DNA from: DASYXT01 sp035934555 | Lineage (GTDB): Bacteria; Verrucomicrobiota; Verrucomicrobiia; Limisphaerales; UBA8199 | Reading direction: 5' to 3' | NCBI GenBank assembly: GCA_035934555.1 | Contig: DASYXT010000075.1 | Coordinates: 112,726-176,725 of the forward strand | Length of the DNA: 64,000 nucleotides | Part shown: piece after piece, positions 55,734 to 64,000 of the stretch | Layout: each line of letters opens with the position of its first letter | Numbering within the stretch: the stretch's first letter is position 1 | Translations under genes and position numbers: made by a program | The notes under the pieces: model-generated | The model's database searches: none | Seen by the model: only the letters and a program-made list of their open reading frames with translations | What the model was told of the DNA's origin: nothing

Positions 55734-58700
55734 ATGAGACGTTTGACTGTCGCTGTAGCCTTGTCCCTGGCCACCATCGGGCCACAAATCCTGCAAGGGG
55801 CCGATTTTTTGCCGGATGCTGCCGGGCATATCGGCACGCTACTCATCAACAACAACGATGAGTTCACGACCAACACCGCCGTCACACTCTCCCTCAATGC
55901 CGTCGATGACGGCACTGGCGTCGTCCAAATGCAATTCTCCAATGACGACGAGAACTGGTCCGCTCCCGAGCCGTACCAGACAAATCGTCAATGGGCATTG
56001 CTCAACGACGGCATTTATCCGCCCTACCTGAACACGGTTCTGCGGACGGTGTATGTGCGCTTCCAGGACGGCGCCGGCAATTGGACGCCGGCAGTAAGCG
56101 ATAGCATCGTGTTTGCGAAAAGCGCCGCCGACGTTCCCGTGATCCAGGAGGTGTGGATCGCGCAGCAAGCACCCACAAACTACGATTCCACCCAACCGCC
56201 GGGCAGCGCACAAAACCCGTATTTGGTGCCCGCCGCTCCGAACGAACCCGCCTTCGATTTGTTGATGCACTCCCTCAGCACCAATTATAATAATTACTGG
56301 CCGCAAGGCTCCAGCACCAACCCGCCGCCTCGTTCCGATACCAACACCGTTCTGAGCCTTCATATCGGCCCGGGGCTCTATGAGACGCACGGCGATAATC
56401 CGAACCACGGCAGCGCCTACTGCTGGGTGCCGCGCAATGGCTGGCGCATTTTCGGCGCGGGCAAGAACGCCACCACGCTCAAGGCGGTCGATTTAGCGCA
56501 GAGTTTCACGTATCGCGTCAATGTCATTGGCGGGTATGGCGATTTAAAAAACACCGAGATTGCGGATCTAACGCTCGACGCCAACATTCAAGAGGCCGGC
56601 ACCAATATGAACGGGCAGTTCTCCCAGTGCCTCATCTACACCGGCGATAACCTCCAAATCCGCCGCGTGCGCACGATGAACGCCGGGTCCCACCTGGCGG
56701 GCGGCGAAGCCAGCGCCATCGCAATGCTTAACTTCGGCGCACAGTATGACAACTGGAACCTCGTCTTGGAAGACTGCGAGCTGCTCCACATCCAGTATGG
56801 CAATGCCTATCAACCCAACATGCTCGGCATTTGCGGCGAATACGGCAACGACGGCAAAATGCGTTATTACCACAATGTCTTCGTGCGCAACTGCTACATT
56901 GATGGCGCCGCCTACAACGGCGACAATCCGATCAACCCTTACCAATTTTCGGCGATCGAGCGCGGCAACCACGGCATGGGCATCGGTGGCACCATCGACG
57001 CCATCATCGAAAACAATTTCGTCCTGAACGTTTCCCGCGGCTATTACGCCGATGAGTCCAGTCCCCATAACCTCACGCTGCGCAACAACCATTACCGCAA
57101 CGTGTACCTCGGCGCGAACCTGTCGCTCATCTATGCGCCCGGCAAGCCGTTCCAGCTCGAGGACTATTTCGTGTTCGCCAACAACCTGGTCGAGTTGGAC
57201 CCCCATTGGTACTCCACTGGCGAAATCTTCATTAGCACCTTGGGCGTCCGTTACTCGATGCTGATGTTCGGCAATCTCGCCGGCCCGACCAACTACAGCC
57301 TCCGCACCCTGGTGTTCACCAACAATGTGTTTCAATTCAACGACCAGCAGCCGCCGGGCCCCCAGGTGGTGGGGTATGCCGGCTTGCTGCAGGATTTCAG
57401 CAACGCGGTCGTGAGCGATAACGTGTTCTATAACATGACCAACTCGCTGACCTGGGCCAACAACTCCGCGTGCCTCGATCAGCAGGTGGACCTGCTGTAT
57501 CCCACCCGGCCGACACCGCTCATCGTTCACAGCAATCATTTCGGCGACGGGACGTTGGCCGAGGCCTTTCCTTATGTGCTCGACAAAACTCTAGCTCAGC
57601 CAGTCGTCACCGCCGGCCAGTTGGTGTCGTTGGCCCCACCCCAACTGGATGACCTGAGCGCCACCATCGCCGATGGCTGGCCTCAGACCAACACCCTCAA
57701 TCCTTCCGGGCTGTTCCAATGGCAGACCGGGCCCCAGGACGCCGGCCGCTACGTGATCAGCTTCTATGACACCACCAATCGCCTGCGCGATCCACGCCGC
57801 GTCCTGCTGACTGTCCTGGGCCAGGTGCCACCGACCGATCCGCATTATTTTGCCAATGGTTTGATGGCTTACTGGAAACTGAACGAGGCCAGCGGCGGCG
57901 CCTTCACTGATTCCTCCGGCAATAACCTCGGCCTCGTTGCCACCCAGGCGGTCGCGGCGGGTGTGCTGAGCCAGGGAGTGGCCGGGATAATCTCCGGGCA
58001 GCGCGCCGCCCACTTCAACGCGCGCCCCCCCAGCAGCATCGGGATGTTCCAACGCGCCAATGGCAATGACCAGCTCTTCAGCGGCTATCCGGTGATGTAC
58101 CAGCCGTTCCTTTTACAAGGCACAACTTTGTTTCATCCGCTCACCATTGGACTCTGGGTGAAACCCGACGTGGCGCCCGCCAGCAGCCAAACCATTTTCA
58201 ATCTCAATTGTCAGGCCTCGATGGTTTTTTGCTCCGTGCTTTCGAAGCCCGGGGTCAGCAACCGCGTTGGCTTTTACTTTTCCTCCTCGGTCCACGACAT
58301 CATCCTGGCCACACCGATCAGCTATGCCGTCGGCGCGTGGCACCAACTCATGATTGTCTATGACGGTGTCTCTGCGTCCCTTTACGTCGATAACGCGCTG
58401 GCTGCCAGGCAGCCTTGCGGCCAACTCACCGGTTTCTCCCGCGATTCGATTCTTTACTTCGGCGGTGGCTTTGGCACCCCCGGGTTTATCGGCTCGATGG
58501 CGCATCTCGCCATCTGGGACCGCCCCTGGAGCGCCACGGAAGTAAGCCGCCTTTATTCCGACCAATTGGCCGGTATCACCCCGGTGTTAACGCCGGTCGC
58601 GCCTTCGGCTTTGACGGCCAGGTCGGTCGGCGGCATAACCGTGACGGTCTCGTGGCAGGACAATTCGACGGACGAAAGCGCCTTCGTCGTCGAGCGCAGC

Positions 58701-58916
58701 GGCAATGGCACCACCTTCGCCGCTGTGGCCACCCTCCCTGCCGATTCTGCGACTTATACCGAATCGATTCCGCAGCCCCTCTCAGGATATTACTACCGGG
58801 TCAAGGCGGTGAACGCGTTCGGCAGCTCCGCCTATTCGAATGTGGGATTCGTTCTCATTCCGCGTCCACCGGTGCCAGCAGGTCTGCGCGTCTCCTGGTC
58901 GCCTTCGGGAGGCTGA
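55734..58916 (+). CDS. Large secreted protein: beta-helix, LamG-like and FN3 domains
   Basis: 1060 residues from the ATG at 55734, which yields a signal peptide (MRRLTVAVALSLATIGPQILQGAD); the longer in-frame start at 55563 adds an unlikely 57 residues. An N-terminal Ig-like/two-strand unit (DDGTGVVQMQFSNDDENWSAPEPY) precedes a right-handed beta-helix of about 450 residues (repeated NxxI/VxNN turns such as ENNFVLNVSRG, RNNHYRNVYLG, SDNVFYNMTN). A LamG/concanavalin-like domain follows (YWKLNEASGGAFTDSSGNNLGL, AHLAIWDRPWSATEVSRLYSDQLAG), then one FN3 domain (SALTARSVGGITVTVSWQDNSTDES). Probably polysaccharide-binding or -cleaving and cell-surface or secreted; no catalytic residues identified. 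Confidence 0.85.
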   Translation: MRRLTVAVALSLATIGPQILQGADFLPDAAGHIGTLLINNNDEFTTNTAVTLSLNAVDDGTGVVQMQFSNDDENWSAPEPYQTNRQWALLNDGIYPPYLNTVLRTVYVRFQDGAGNWTPAVSDSIVFAKSAADVPVIQEVWIAQQAPTNYDSTQPPGSAQNPYLVPAAPNEPAFDLLMHSLSTNYNNYWPQGSSTNPPPRSDTNTVLSLHIGPGLYETHGDNPNHGSAYCWVPRNGWRIFGAGKNATTLKAVDLAQSFTYRVNVIGGYGDLKNTEIADLTLDANIQEAGTNMNGQFSQCLIYTGDNLQIRRVRTMNAGSHLAGGEASAIAMLNFGAQYDNWNLVLEDCELLHIQYGNAYQPNMLGICGEYGNDGKMRYYHNVFVRNCYIDGAAYNGDNPINPYQFSAIERGNHGMGIGGTIDAIIENNFVLNVSRGYYADESSPHNLTLRNNHYRNVYLGANLSLIYAPGKPFQLEDYFVFANNLVELDPHWYSTGEIFISTLGVRYSMLMFGNLAGPTNYSLRTLVFTNNVFQFNDQQPPGPQVVGYAGLLQDFSNAVVSDNVFYNMTNSLTWANNSACLDQQVDLLYPTRPTPLIVHSNHFGDGTLAEAFPYVLDKTLAQPVVTAGQLVSLAPPQLDDLSATIADGWPQTNTLNPSGLFQWQTGPQDAGRYVISFYDTTNRLRDPRRVLLTVLGQVPPTDPHYFANGLMAYWKLNEASGGAFTDSSGNNLGLVATQAVAAGVLSQGVAGIISGQRAAHFNARPPSSIGMFQRANGNDQLFSGYPVMYQPFLLQGTTLFHPLTIGLWVKPDVAPASSQTIFNLNCQASMVFCSVLSKPGVSNRVGFYFSSSVHDIILATPISYAVGAWHQLMIVYDGVSASLYVDNALAARQPCGQLTGFSRDSILYFGGGFGTPGFIGSMAHLAIWDRPWSATEVSRLYSDQLAGITPVLTPVAPSALTARSVGGITVTVSWQDNSTDESAFVVERSGNGTTFAAVATLPADSATYTESIPQPLSGYYYRVKAVNAFGSSAYSNVGFVLIPRPPVPAGLRVSWSPSGG

Positions 58917-58919
58917 GGG

Positions 58920-58968
58920 CAGAAGTCAGAAGTCAGAAGTCAGAAGTCAGAGATCAGAGATCAGAGGT
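58920..58968. repeat. Heptamer microsatellite
   Basis: Seven tandem heptamers: four cagaagt, two cagagat and one cagaggt. They lie between the convergent secreted-protein gene and the SIS-domain gene, and the last unit covers the SIS-domain stop codon (58961-58963). Confidence 0.9.
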
Positions 58969-60784
58969 CCTCCGCTAACCGCCGCTCGGCCTGAGCATTA
59001 TCCAGCCCGTAACGCTGCCGCAGCACGGCGACCCCAACCACGGGTGGATAAGCCTGGTCGCTCTTCATCCGCGGTTCGACGTACTCAATCACTTCGAACA
59101 GCAGGCGATTGGCCTCGCGGTACTCCAGCCCCGTCAGTCTCTGGATGTAACGCGTCGCGCGGTCGATGAGCTTCAGGTTACTCGGCACGACCCAAATCAT
59201 ATAATTACCCATCACCCGCCCGAGCCGCACCATCGTGCAGGTCGAAAGCGTGTTCAGCGTCGTCTTGAGCGCCACACGCGTCACGCCATCCAGCAGAAAG
59301 CCCGTCTCGGGCACTGGCAGGCAGGCCGTCACGCACTCCGGGTGCCAGCCCGACACGAACTCCTTCATTTCCTTTACCGATTCCGCGCGGCCCACATACA
59401 CTAGGCCCGTGTCGGCTCCGGCGGCCCGCGCAGCCTCCAACTGCGTCCGGAAAAAGCCGCCCTTCTTCCATAGAGCATCGTTTTCCGATTCGGAAACAAT
59501 AGCCACGGCGCAATCACCCCTGCCCAGCGGCCGATGCTTTAGCCCGTCCAGCCCCACTTTGAAGCGCATCAGCTCGCGATAGCTGATCTTGCGCACCGTC
59601 TCGCACGTCCGCGCCGCTTTCTCCTCGCTCACCAATTGCCGCACCTCCGCCTCGCTCCACTCGACGCACTGCGGTTTGCGTTTGATGAGCTTCTCCCAAG
59701 CCCGCGGTGTCTCGGCTTCCGGCACGAACAGAAACGCCCACGATTCACTTGCTGCCGGGTCGTCGAATTTGCGAAACGGCGGCGTGCAATACGTGGGCGA
59801 ACGCTCCGTCGTGTCCGTCAGCACGTCGATGCCGAAGCGGTCGGCGAAATAATTGTTTTTATGCCCGGCGCGATACACCTGCTCCTCAAGCACCGTGAGG
59901 CGTGCCAGGTCTTTCAAAAACGGCTCGGCAACCAACCCGTTGTGAACCTCCGTCAACGACGCGAGAAACTGCGCGGGCACGGCCGCGCTGGACGGCGTGC
60001 CAGGTTCAACCTCCGCTACCAACTCCCGAACCACCATCTCCAGCACCGTCAGCAACACGGCAAGCTGGATGGTTGTGGCCTGCATCCGCGTCGAGCCGGT
60101 AATCGCCATCGGACCGGTTGTCAGGTTCACCTTCTCGATCCGCGGTTCCTCGATCACTTCCCGGCTCCGTTGCACGTGCTCGCACAGCACCGCGTCCGGG
60201 TTATTATAAACGAAATAGACCTTTGCGCCCGCCTCCAGCCCTTTCCAGGCGGTGCCGATCACGAACGAGGTTTCGCCGCCTTCGGTAATCGCGAACACCA
60301 CGTCCTGCCCGCACACACCAAGGTCCCCAATTTGCTTTTTCCCGAACTCGGTGAAGTCTTCAAATCCTTCGACGGCCTTGATCAGCGCAAAATCGCCCCC
60401 GGCCATCACCGCCAGCGCCCGTTGCTCAAAGTCCGACGCCGCCGGATGGGTGCGGCGACGCTGCCAGAAATCCCGCCAAATCGACACCAGTTGTATGCTC
60501 AACCGCCCGGTCGAGCCGCAGCCGGTGAAGAAGATTCTCCCGCCGGTTTCGAGCGCGCGCGCGACCGCTTCGCACATCGCCGCCGCCCGCCCCGAATTGA
60601 CAAACTCCGCGTAGCGCGTCAGCACGTCGCCGTCCACCTCGAACAGCAGCCGCAACCCCGCCTCGGTATCCGGCCGCGCCGTCTCGCTCAAATTCGCCGT
60701 CACGGGATGTGAAGATTCCGTCGTCAGCGCGCCCAGTTTGAATTGAGCGCTGATCTTGAGGAACTCGTCGGAGCGTTGGCTCAT
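58961..60784 (-). CDS. Two-SIS-domain protein, MurQ / glucokinase-regulator-like
   Basis: 607 residues, about twice the length of MurQ (about 300). The first half matches MurNAc-6-phosphate etherase-type SIS: TESSHPVTANLSE, FFTGCGSTGRLSIQL, DVVFAITEGGETSFVIGTA (phosphosugar-binding Ser/Thr loop), and LTTGPMAITGSTRMQATTIQLAVL. The second half repeats the SIS plan in weaker form (CAVAIVSESENDALW..., DGVTRVALKTTLNTLSTCTMVRLG). Length and two SIS domains resemble GCKR, the fructose-phosphate-sensitive glucokinase regulator of animals. Could be an etherase or a sugar-phosphate sensor; function is not settled. Divergent from ilvN. Confidence 0.8.
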   Translation of the reverse strand: MSQRSDEFLKISAQFKLGALTTESSHPVTANLSETARPDTEAGLRLLFEVDGDVLTRYAEFVNSGRAAAMCEAVARALETGGRIFFTGCGSTGRLSIQLVSIWRDFWQRRRTHPAASDFEQRALAVMAGGDFALIKAVEGFEDFTEFGKKQIGDLGVCGQDVVFAITEGGETSFVIGTAWKGLEAGAKVYFVYNNPDAVLCEHVQRSREVIEEPRIEKVNLTTGPMAITGSTRMQATTIQLAVLLTVLEMVVRELVAEVEPGTPSSAAVPAQFLASLTEVHNGLVAEPFLKDLARLTVLEEQVYRAGHKNNYFADRFGIDVLTDTTERSPTYCTPPFRKFDDPAASESWAFLFVPEAETPRAWEKLIKRKPQCVEWSEAEVRQLVSEEKAARTCETVRKISYRELMRFKVGLDGLKHRPLGRGDCAVAIVSESENDALWKKGGFFRTQLEAARAAGADTGLVYVGRAESVKEMKEFVSGWHPECVTACLPVPETGFLLDGVTRVALKTTLNTLSTCTMVRLGRVMGNYMIWVVPSNLKLIDRATRYIQRLTGLEYREANRLLFEVIEYVEPRMKSDQAYPPVVGVAVLRQRYGLDNAQAERRLAEDL

Positions 60785-60896
60785 GCGCGGCTACGATTTA
60801 GAACCGGCCGCGGGGCGTCAAGAGCGAACCATTTGCATTTGACCCTTCGCTGCCGCATTGGTACGTTTCGCCTCCCCGTTCTAAAGCCGGGACCAT

Positions 60897-61370
60897 ATGC
60901 GACATACGATTTCCGTGCTGGTCGAGAACAAGTTCGGCGTGCTGACGCGCATAGCCGGGCTGTTCAGCGGCCGCGGCTATAACATCGACACTCTGAACGT
61001 CGGCCCAACTCAGGACGCGACGGCTTCGCGGATGACCATCGTCACGCGCGGCGATGACGCGACGCTCGAACAGGTGGTCAAGCAGTTGAACAAGCTGACC
61101 GACGTGATGAAGGTCACCGATTTCCGCGAGGGCGAATACGTCGATCGCGAGTTGGTGCTGGTCAAGGTGTCGGTGGATTCCAAGACCCGGGCGGAGGTGA
61201 TGCAAATCACGGATATTTTCCGGGCGAAGATCGTCGATGTGCAGCCCAAGAGCCTGACCATCGAGATCACCGGCAACGAGAGCAAAGTCGAGAAGTTCCT
61301 GGATTTGATGAAAAGCTTCGGCGTGATGGATTTGACCCGCAGCGGCAAAGTTGCGTTGCCCCGCAAGTAA
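60897..61370 (+). CDS. ilvN: Acetolactate synthase, small (regulatory) subunit
   Basis: 157 residues. The ACT domain (TISVLVENKFGVLTRIAGLFSGRGYNIDTLNVG) binds valine for feedback inhibition; the C-terminal regulatory domain has ELVLVKVSVDSKTRAEVMQITDIFRAKIVDVQPKSLTIEITG. Partner of IlvB encoded 35 kb away. It sits 17 bases upstream of ilvC on the same strand. Unlike ilvB, I see no leader peptide or terminator in the 112 bases upstream. Confidence 0.95.
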   Translation: MRHTISVLVENKFGVLTRIAGLFSGRGYNIDTLNVGPTQDATASRMTIVTRGDDATLEQVVKQLNKLTDVMKVTDFREGEYVDRELVLVKVSVDSKTRAEVMQITDIFRAKIVDVQPKSLTIEITGNESKVEKFLDLMKSFGVMDLTRSGKVALPRK

Positions 61371-61387
61371 CCCTTAAAACAAAACCC

Positions 61388-62473
61388 ATGGCGATTATCA
61401 ATTTTGGCGGCACAAAGGAAGAGGTGGTCACGCGCAAGGAATTCCCCATGTCGCGCGCGCGGCAGGTGCTCAAGAAGGAAACCATCGCGGTGATCGGCTA
61501 CGGCGTCCAGGGCCCGGCCCAGGCGCTGAACCTGCGCGACAACGGCTTCAACGTGATTGTCGGCCAGCGCACCAAGAAACGGGCCATCGAGGACGGCTGG
61601 GTGCCGGGCAAAACTCTGTTCGACATCGAGGAAGCCGTTCGCCGCGGCACGATCATCCTGTTCCTGGTGTCCGACGCGGCGCAACGCGAGCTGTGGCCCA
61701 CCGTCAAAGCGAACCTCAAACCGGGGGATGCGCTGTGTTTCTCGCATGGTTTTTCGATTGCCTACCGCCGCCAAACCGGTGTGGTGCCGCCAAAGAATGT
61801 GGATGTGATCATGGCCGCGCCGAAAGGCTCCGGCACGTCGGTGCGCCGCAATTTCCTCACGGGCGCGGGGATCAATTCGAGTTTTGCGATTGAACAGGAT
61901 GCGACGGGCCGCGCGCGCGAACGTTGCCTGGCCGTCGGCATTGGCATCGGCTCGGGCTACCTTTTTCCTACGACCTTCCAGCGCGAGGTCTTCAGCGACC
62001 TGACGGGTGAGCGCGGGGTGCTGATGGGCGCGCTGGCCGGCATCATGGAAGCGCAATACGATGTGCTCCGTTCCCACGGGCACTCGCCCAGCGAAGCCTT
62101 CAACGAAACGGTCGAGGAACTCACCCAGAGCCTCATCCGGCTGGTCGATGAAAACGGCATGGACTGGATGTATGCGAATTGTTCGGCGACGGCGCAGCGC
62201 GGGGCGCTGGATTGGAAACCGCGCTTCCGCAAAGCTGTGCTGCCCGTCTTTCGGGCGCTTTATCAGCGGGTGAAGACCGGCCAGGAGTGCGCGCGCGTCC
62301 TGTCGGCCTGTGGCAAACCGGATTACAAGAAGCAATTGACCAAAGAACTGGCCGTCATCGGCAATTCCGAGATGTGGCAGGCGGGCAAAGCGGTTCGGGC
62401 GCTGCGGCCCAAAGAACCCGCCCGCGCGATTGCAAAGGGAACTAAAGGGGTGGCGGGACGGGCGGTGTCGTGA
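61388..62473 (+). CDS. ilvC: Ketol-acid reductoisomerase
   Basis: 361 residues. NAD(P)-binding motif IAVIGYGVQGPAQALNLRDNG, GQRTKKRAIEDGW, VIMAAPKGSGTSVRRNF, and the C-terminal helical KARI domain with ligands in LTGERGVLMGALAGIMEAQYDVL and a conserved Glu in FNETVEELTQSLIRLVDENGMDWMY. It converts acetolactate to dihydroxyisovalerate (and the isoleucine analogue) with Mg and NAD(P)H. Operon with ilvN. Confidence 0.96.
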   Translation: MAIINFGGTKEEVVTRKEFPMSRARQVLKKETIAVIGYGVQGPAQALNLRDNGFNVIVGQRTKKRAIEDGWVPGKTLFDIEEAVRRGTIILFLVSDAAQRELWPTVKANLKPGDALCFSHGFSIAYRRQTGVVPPKNVDVIMAAPKGSGTSVRRNFLTGAGINSSFAIEQDATGRARERCLAVGIGIGSGYLFPTTFQREVFSDLTGERGVLMGALAGIMEAQYDVLRSHGHSPSEAFNETVEELTQSLIRLVDENGMDWMYANCSATAQRGALDWKPRFRKAVLPVFRALYQRVKTGQECARVLSACGKPDYKKQLTKELAVIGNSEMWQAGKAVRALRPKEPARAIAKGTKGVAGRAVS

Positions 62474-62502
62474 GGAGGCGGGTAGCGGCTGAACCGAAAA
62501 AC

Positions 62503-62537
62503 CCAATTCTCAATAAATCCAATCAATTGAGAATTGG
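62503..62537. terminator. Inverted repeat between convergent genes
   Basis: CCAATTCTCAA (62503-62513) and TTGAGAATTGG (62527-62537) are exact reverse complements around 13 bases, between ilvC and the convergent MFS gene. AT-rich with no long U-run, so a weak bidirectional terminator at best. Confidence 0.5.
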
Positions 62538-62581
62538 ATATTGATGATTTGTCATTGGTCGTTGAAGAACGCCAGTTGAGA

Positions 62582-63865
62582 TTAGTTCGCGGTTCGCCCC
62601 CCTGGTCTGTTCCTCACTGAATTTGCACCCTTTTTCCAAATCGCCACCAGCCCACCCATTCCTCCCAGCAGCAGCACGCTAACGGCCAGCGCCCCGCTGC
62701 TCGGGTAGGCGGGCAGGAATTGCAACGTCGCCGCTCCCACCGCCGGGCCGGTGAAGTTGCCCAACCCAATCACCGCTTCATGGATGCCGCCATGCTCCCC
62801 TTTGGTCTCGCTGCGGTCCATGGAATAGAACAATGAGGAGTAATAGAGCAGCCCGAGCGCGATGCCAAAAAACACCTGCGCCGACACCAGCAGCGCGATA
62901 CTCGGCGCCAGCAGAATAGCGGTGAAGGTTCCCACCAGCAGCGCATAGGCGAGCAACAACCAGCGGAAGCGGTAATGCCAGCCGGCCCAGCGCCACAACA
63001 GCGTAAATGCCCCCAGCCGCGCAAAGCACCACACCGATCCGCAAAAGCCGGCGACCATCGTCGAGAGCCCCAGTCGCCCGGCTATCCCTGGCATCGCCGC
63101 TATCGTGGTGTTGATGGCGATATACCCGAACGGATTGGCCAACCACGCCATTTGCAAGAACCGTTGCGCCTGGGCCGCAGGAACGGCCTCAGCCTCATGG
63201 GCCACTGCGGACGCGACACCTGGCCCCGCCGGAGAAATGGCCAAAGCAAAGCCTTCGCCGGATTCCAATGCCGGGCTGGCGGCGCTGAGGCTGCCGGCGG
63301 TTCGGCGCCGGCCCACCACCCGTTCCAGAGAAAAGGTCAGCGCCAGTTGTGCCAGTTGGATACCCGCCGGCACCAGGAATAAACTTCGCGGTCCAAGCGT
63401 TTGTAGCATTGCGCCGCCGCAGAAATTGGCCACGGCTGCTGTCGCCGCCCATACGACGTTATACAGGCCGACCATATGCTGCACGCCCTTGCGGTCTTCG
63501 CCCTCGCTGGCGAGGGCTTCGAGCGTCGGCCACGTGAAACTCATGCCCAAAACCGTCAACAGCATCATCGAGATTTCGCCCCCGGCCGAGTGCAAGTGCC
63601 ACCCGATGGCCATCGCAAGGAGCATGGTGCCAAAGCCGACCTTCAACGCCAGGAAGTAGCCGAACCGCTGCGCGAATTTGCCCGCCCACCACGCGCAGAG
63701 CGCGTACATCCCGCCGTTGAGGGCGGCCAGCGTCAGGTTGGCTTTGTTGCCAAACCGGAACTCACCCTCCATGAAGAAATAGAAATAATAAAAAAAATAA
63801 ACCGTCGCGAAGGAGTTCATTCCTTCGAGCACGAAGTAGCCGACCTTTATCCGCCGCGAAAACAT
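62582..63865 (-). CDS. MFS transporter
   Basis: 427 residues, about 12 hydrophobic segments, beginning FSRRIKVGYFVLEGMNSFATVYFFYYFYFFM and ending with a basic tail (IWKKGANSVRNRPGG). The MFS loop-2/3 signature is visible as GKFAQRFGYFLALKVG (G-x-x-x-D/Q-R-x-G form). The central cytoplasmic loop is long and Ala/Gly-rich (about residues 185-230). Substrate unknown. Single gene, not in an operon with ilvC. Confidence 0.87.
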   Translation of the reverse strand: MFSRRIKVGYFVLEGMNSFATVYFFYYFYFFMEGEFRFGNKANLTLAALNGGMYALCAWWAGKFAQRFGYFLALKVGFGTMLLAMAIGWHLHSAGGEISMMLLTVLGMSFTWPTLEALASEGEDRKGVQHMVGLYNVVWAATAAVANFCGGAMLQTLGPRSLFLVPAGIQLAQLALTFSLERVVGRRRTAGSLSAASPALESGEGFALAISPAGPGVASAVAHEAEAVPAAQAQRFLQMAWLANPFGYIAINTTIAAMPGIAGRLGLSTMVAGFCGSVWCFARLGAFTLLWRWAGWHYRFRWLLLAYALLVGTFTAILLAPSIALLVSAQVFFGIALGLLYYSSLFYSMDRSETKGEHGGIHEAVIGLGNFTGPAVGAATLQFLPAYPSSGALAVSVLLLGGMGGLVAIWKKGANSVRNRPGGRTAN

Positions 63866-63930
63866 GTAAGCCGCCAGTGTAGTCGGTCGGCCGCGCCAAG
63901 TCAGCTAACAACCGCGACACTAACAACCGC

Positions 63931-63955
63931 GGCGCGCGGACTTTAGTGCGCAGCA
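63931..63955. repeat. Interspersed repeat family A, single copy
   Basis: gcggactttagtgcgc (63936-63951) followed by agcaat, one mismatch from the perfect palindrome. It lies upstream of the MFS gene. The last 45 bases of the window show nothing further. Confidence 0.6.
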
Positions 63956-64000
63956 ATATCCGGATGGCAAATCGTTCCCAATTTTCAGGCACGCTTAACG

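Noticed and set aside
56568..57539. 323-codon minus-strand frame rich in Val/Ile/Ala
   Set aside because: Reverse complement of the beta-helix repeats of the secreted protein.
58920..58968. Possible CRISPR or attachment site
   Set aside because: A simple heptamer microsatellite only.
60785..60896. Second branched-chain attenuator before ilvN
   Set aside because: No small Leu/Val/Ile-rich ORF and no terminator in this stretch.
61010..62506. 498-codon minus-strand frame
   Set aside because: Antisense of ilvN and ilvC; no independent features.

Overview
The window is GC-rich and gene-dense bacterial chromosome, with no rRNA, tRNA, phage, integron or CRISPR array that I could see. I infer a member of Verrucomicrobiota, probably a Limisphaerales/Pedosphaera-like lineage. 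The basis is the short GC-rich interspersed repeats beside stop codons, a secreted protease ending in the '...YTLQYKNSL...QRFYRVL' tail I associate with that group, and a Gram-negative envelope gene set. This assignment is from memory of such genomes, not from a search.

Layout. 1-8.4 kb: the end of a sensor histidine kinase, then a surface-polysaccharide block with two GT4 glycosyltransferases, a WecG/TagA-type transferase, an epimerase and the complete CapE-CapF-CapG (WbjB-C-D) set that makes UDP-L-FucNAc. 8.6-13.5 kb: a GH125 alpha-mannosidase, a large polytopic membrane protein carrying an in-frame repeat insertion, and bioD. 13.5-23.3 kb: a secreted subtilase, a NarL-type regulator, a methyl-transfer cluster (MtaA/UroD-like protein, homocysteine methyltransferase, corrinoid protein), a YggS-like PLP protein and an M28 peptidase. 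23.3-25.4 kb: ilvB behind a promoter, a Leu/Val/Ile-rich leader peptide and a terminator, that is, a transcription attenuator. 25.4-30.1 kb: an exopolysaccharide export operon (outer-membrane barrel, Wzc-type kinase/chain-length protein, Wza-type lipoprotein, FHA membrane protein). A sigma-54-like promoter with paired palindromes lies beside it and drives a small divergent gene. 31-39.6 kb: a Tat-exported sugar-isomerase-like protein, M16 and S41 peptidases, lgt, an aldo/keto reductase and a small HTH-like protein.

39.6-45.0 kb is an accessory island. It has tandem and inverted repeats, an MmeI-like fused restriction-modification enzyme of mosaic composition, a translationally coupled 112-residue protein of unknown function, a lipoprotein, and a frameshifted, truncated nucleotidyltransferase-like gene behind a small partner ORF. 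45-49.8 kb is a replication/repair pair: DNA polymerase I with a probably dead proofreading site, and an ATP-dependent ligase. 49.9-52 kb: a sugar ABC binding protein and permease with no ATPase gene beside them. 52-55.4 kb: the classic rpmH-rnpA-yidD-yidC-khpB cluster. 55.7-64 kb: a large secreted beta-helix/LamG/FN3 protein, a two-SIS-domain protein resembling glucokinase regulators/MurQ, ilvN-ilvC and an MFS transporter.

How it fits together: the two polysaccharide blocks could make, polymerise and export an L-FucNAc-containing glycan. The ilv genes are split (ilvB about 35 kb from ilvNC), and only ilvB shows an attenuator. The most novel-looking items are the ilvB attenuator (probably leaderless), the three-component corrinoid methyl-transfer set, the restriction enzyme with its small coupled partner, and repeats that sit at stop codons or have been absorbed into reading frames.
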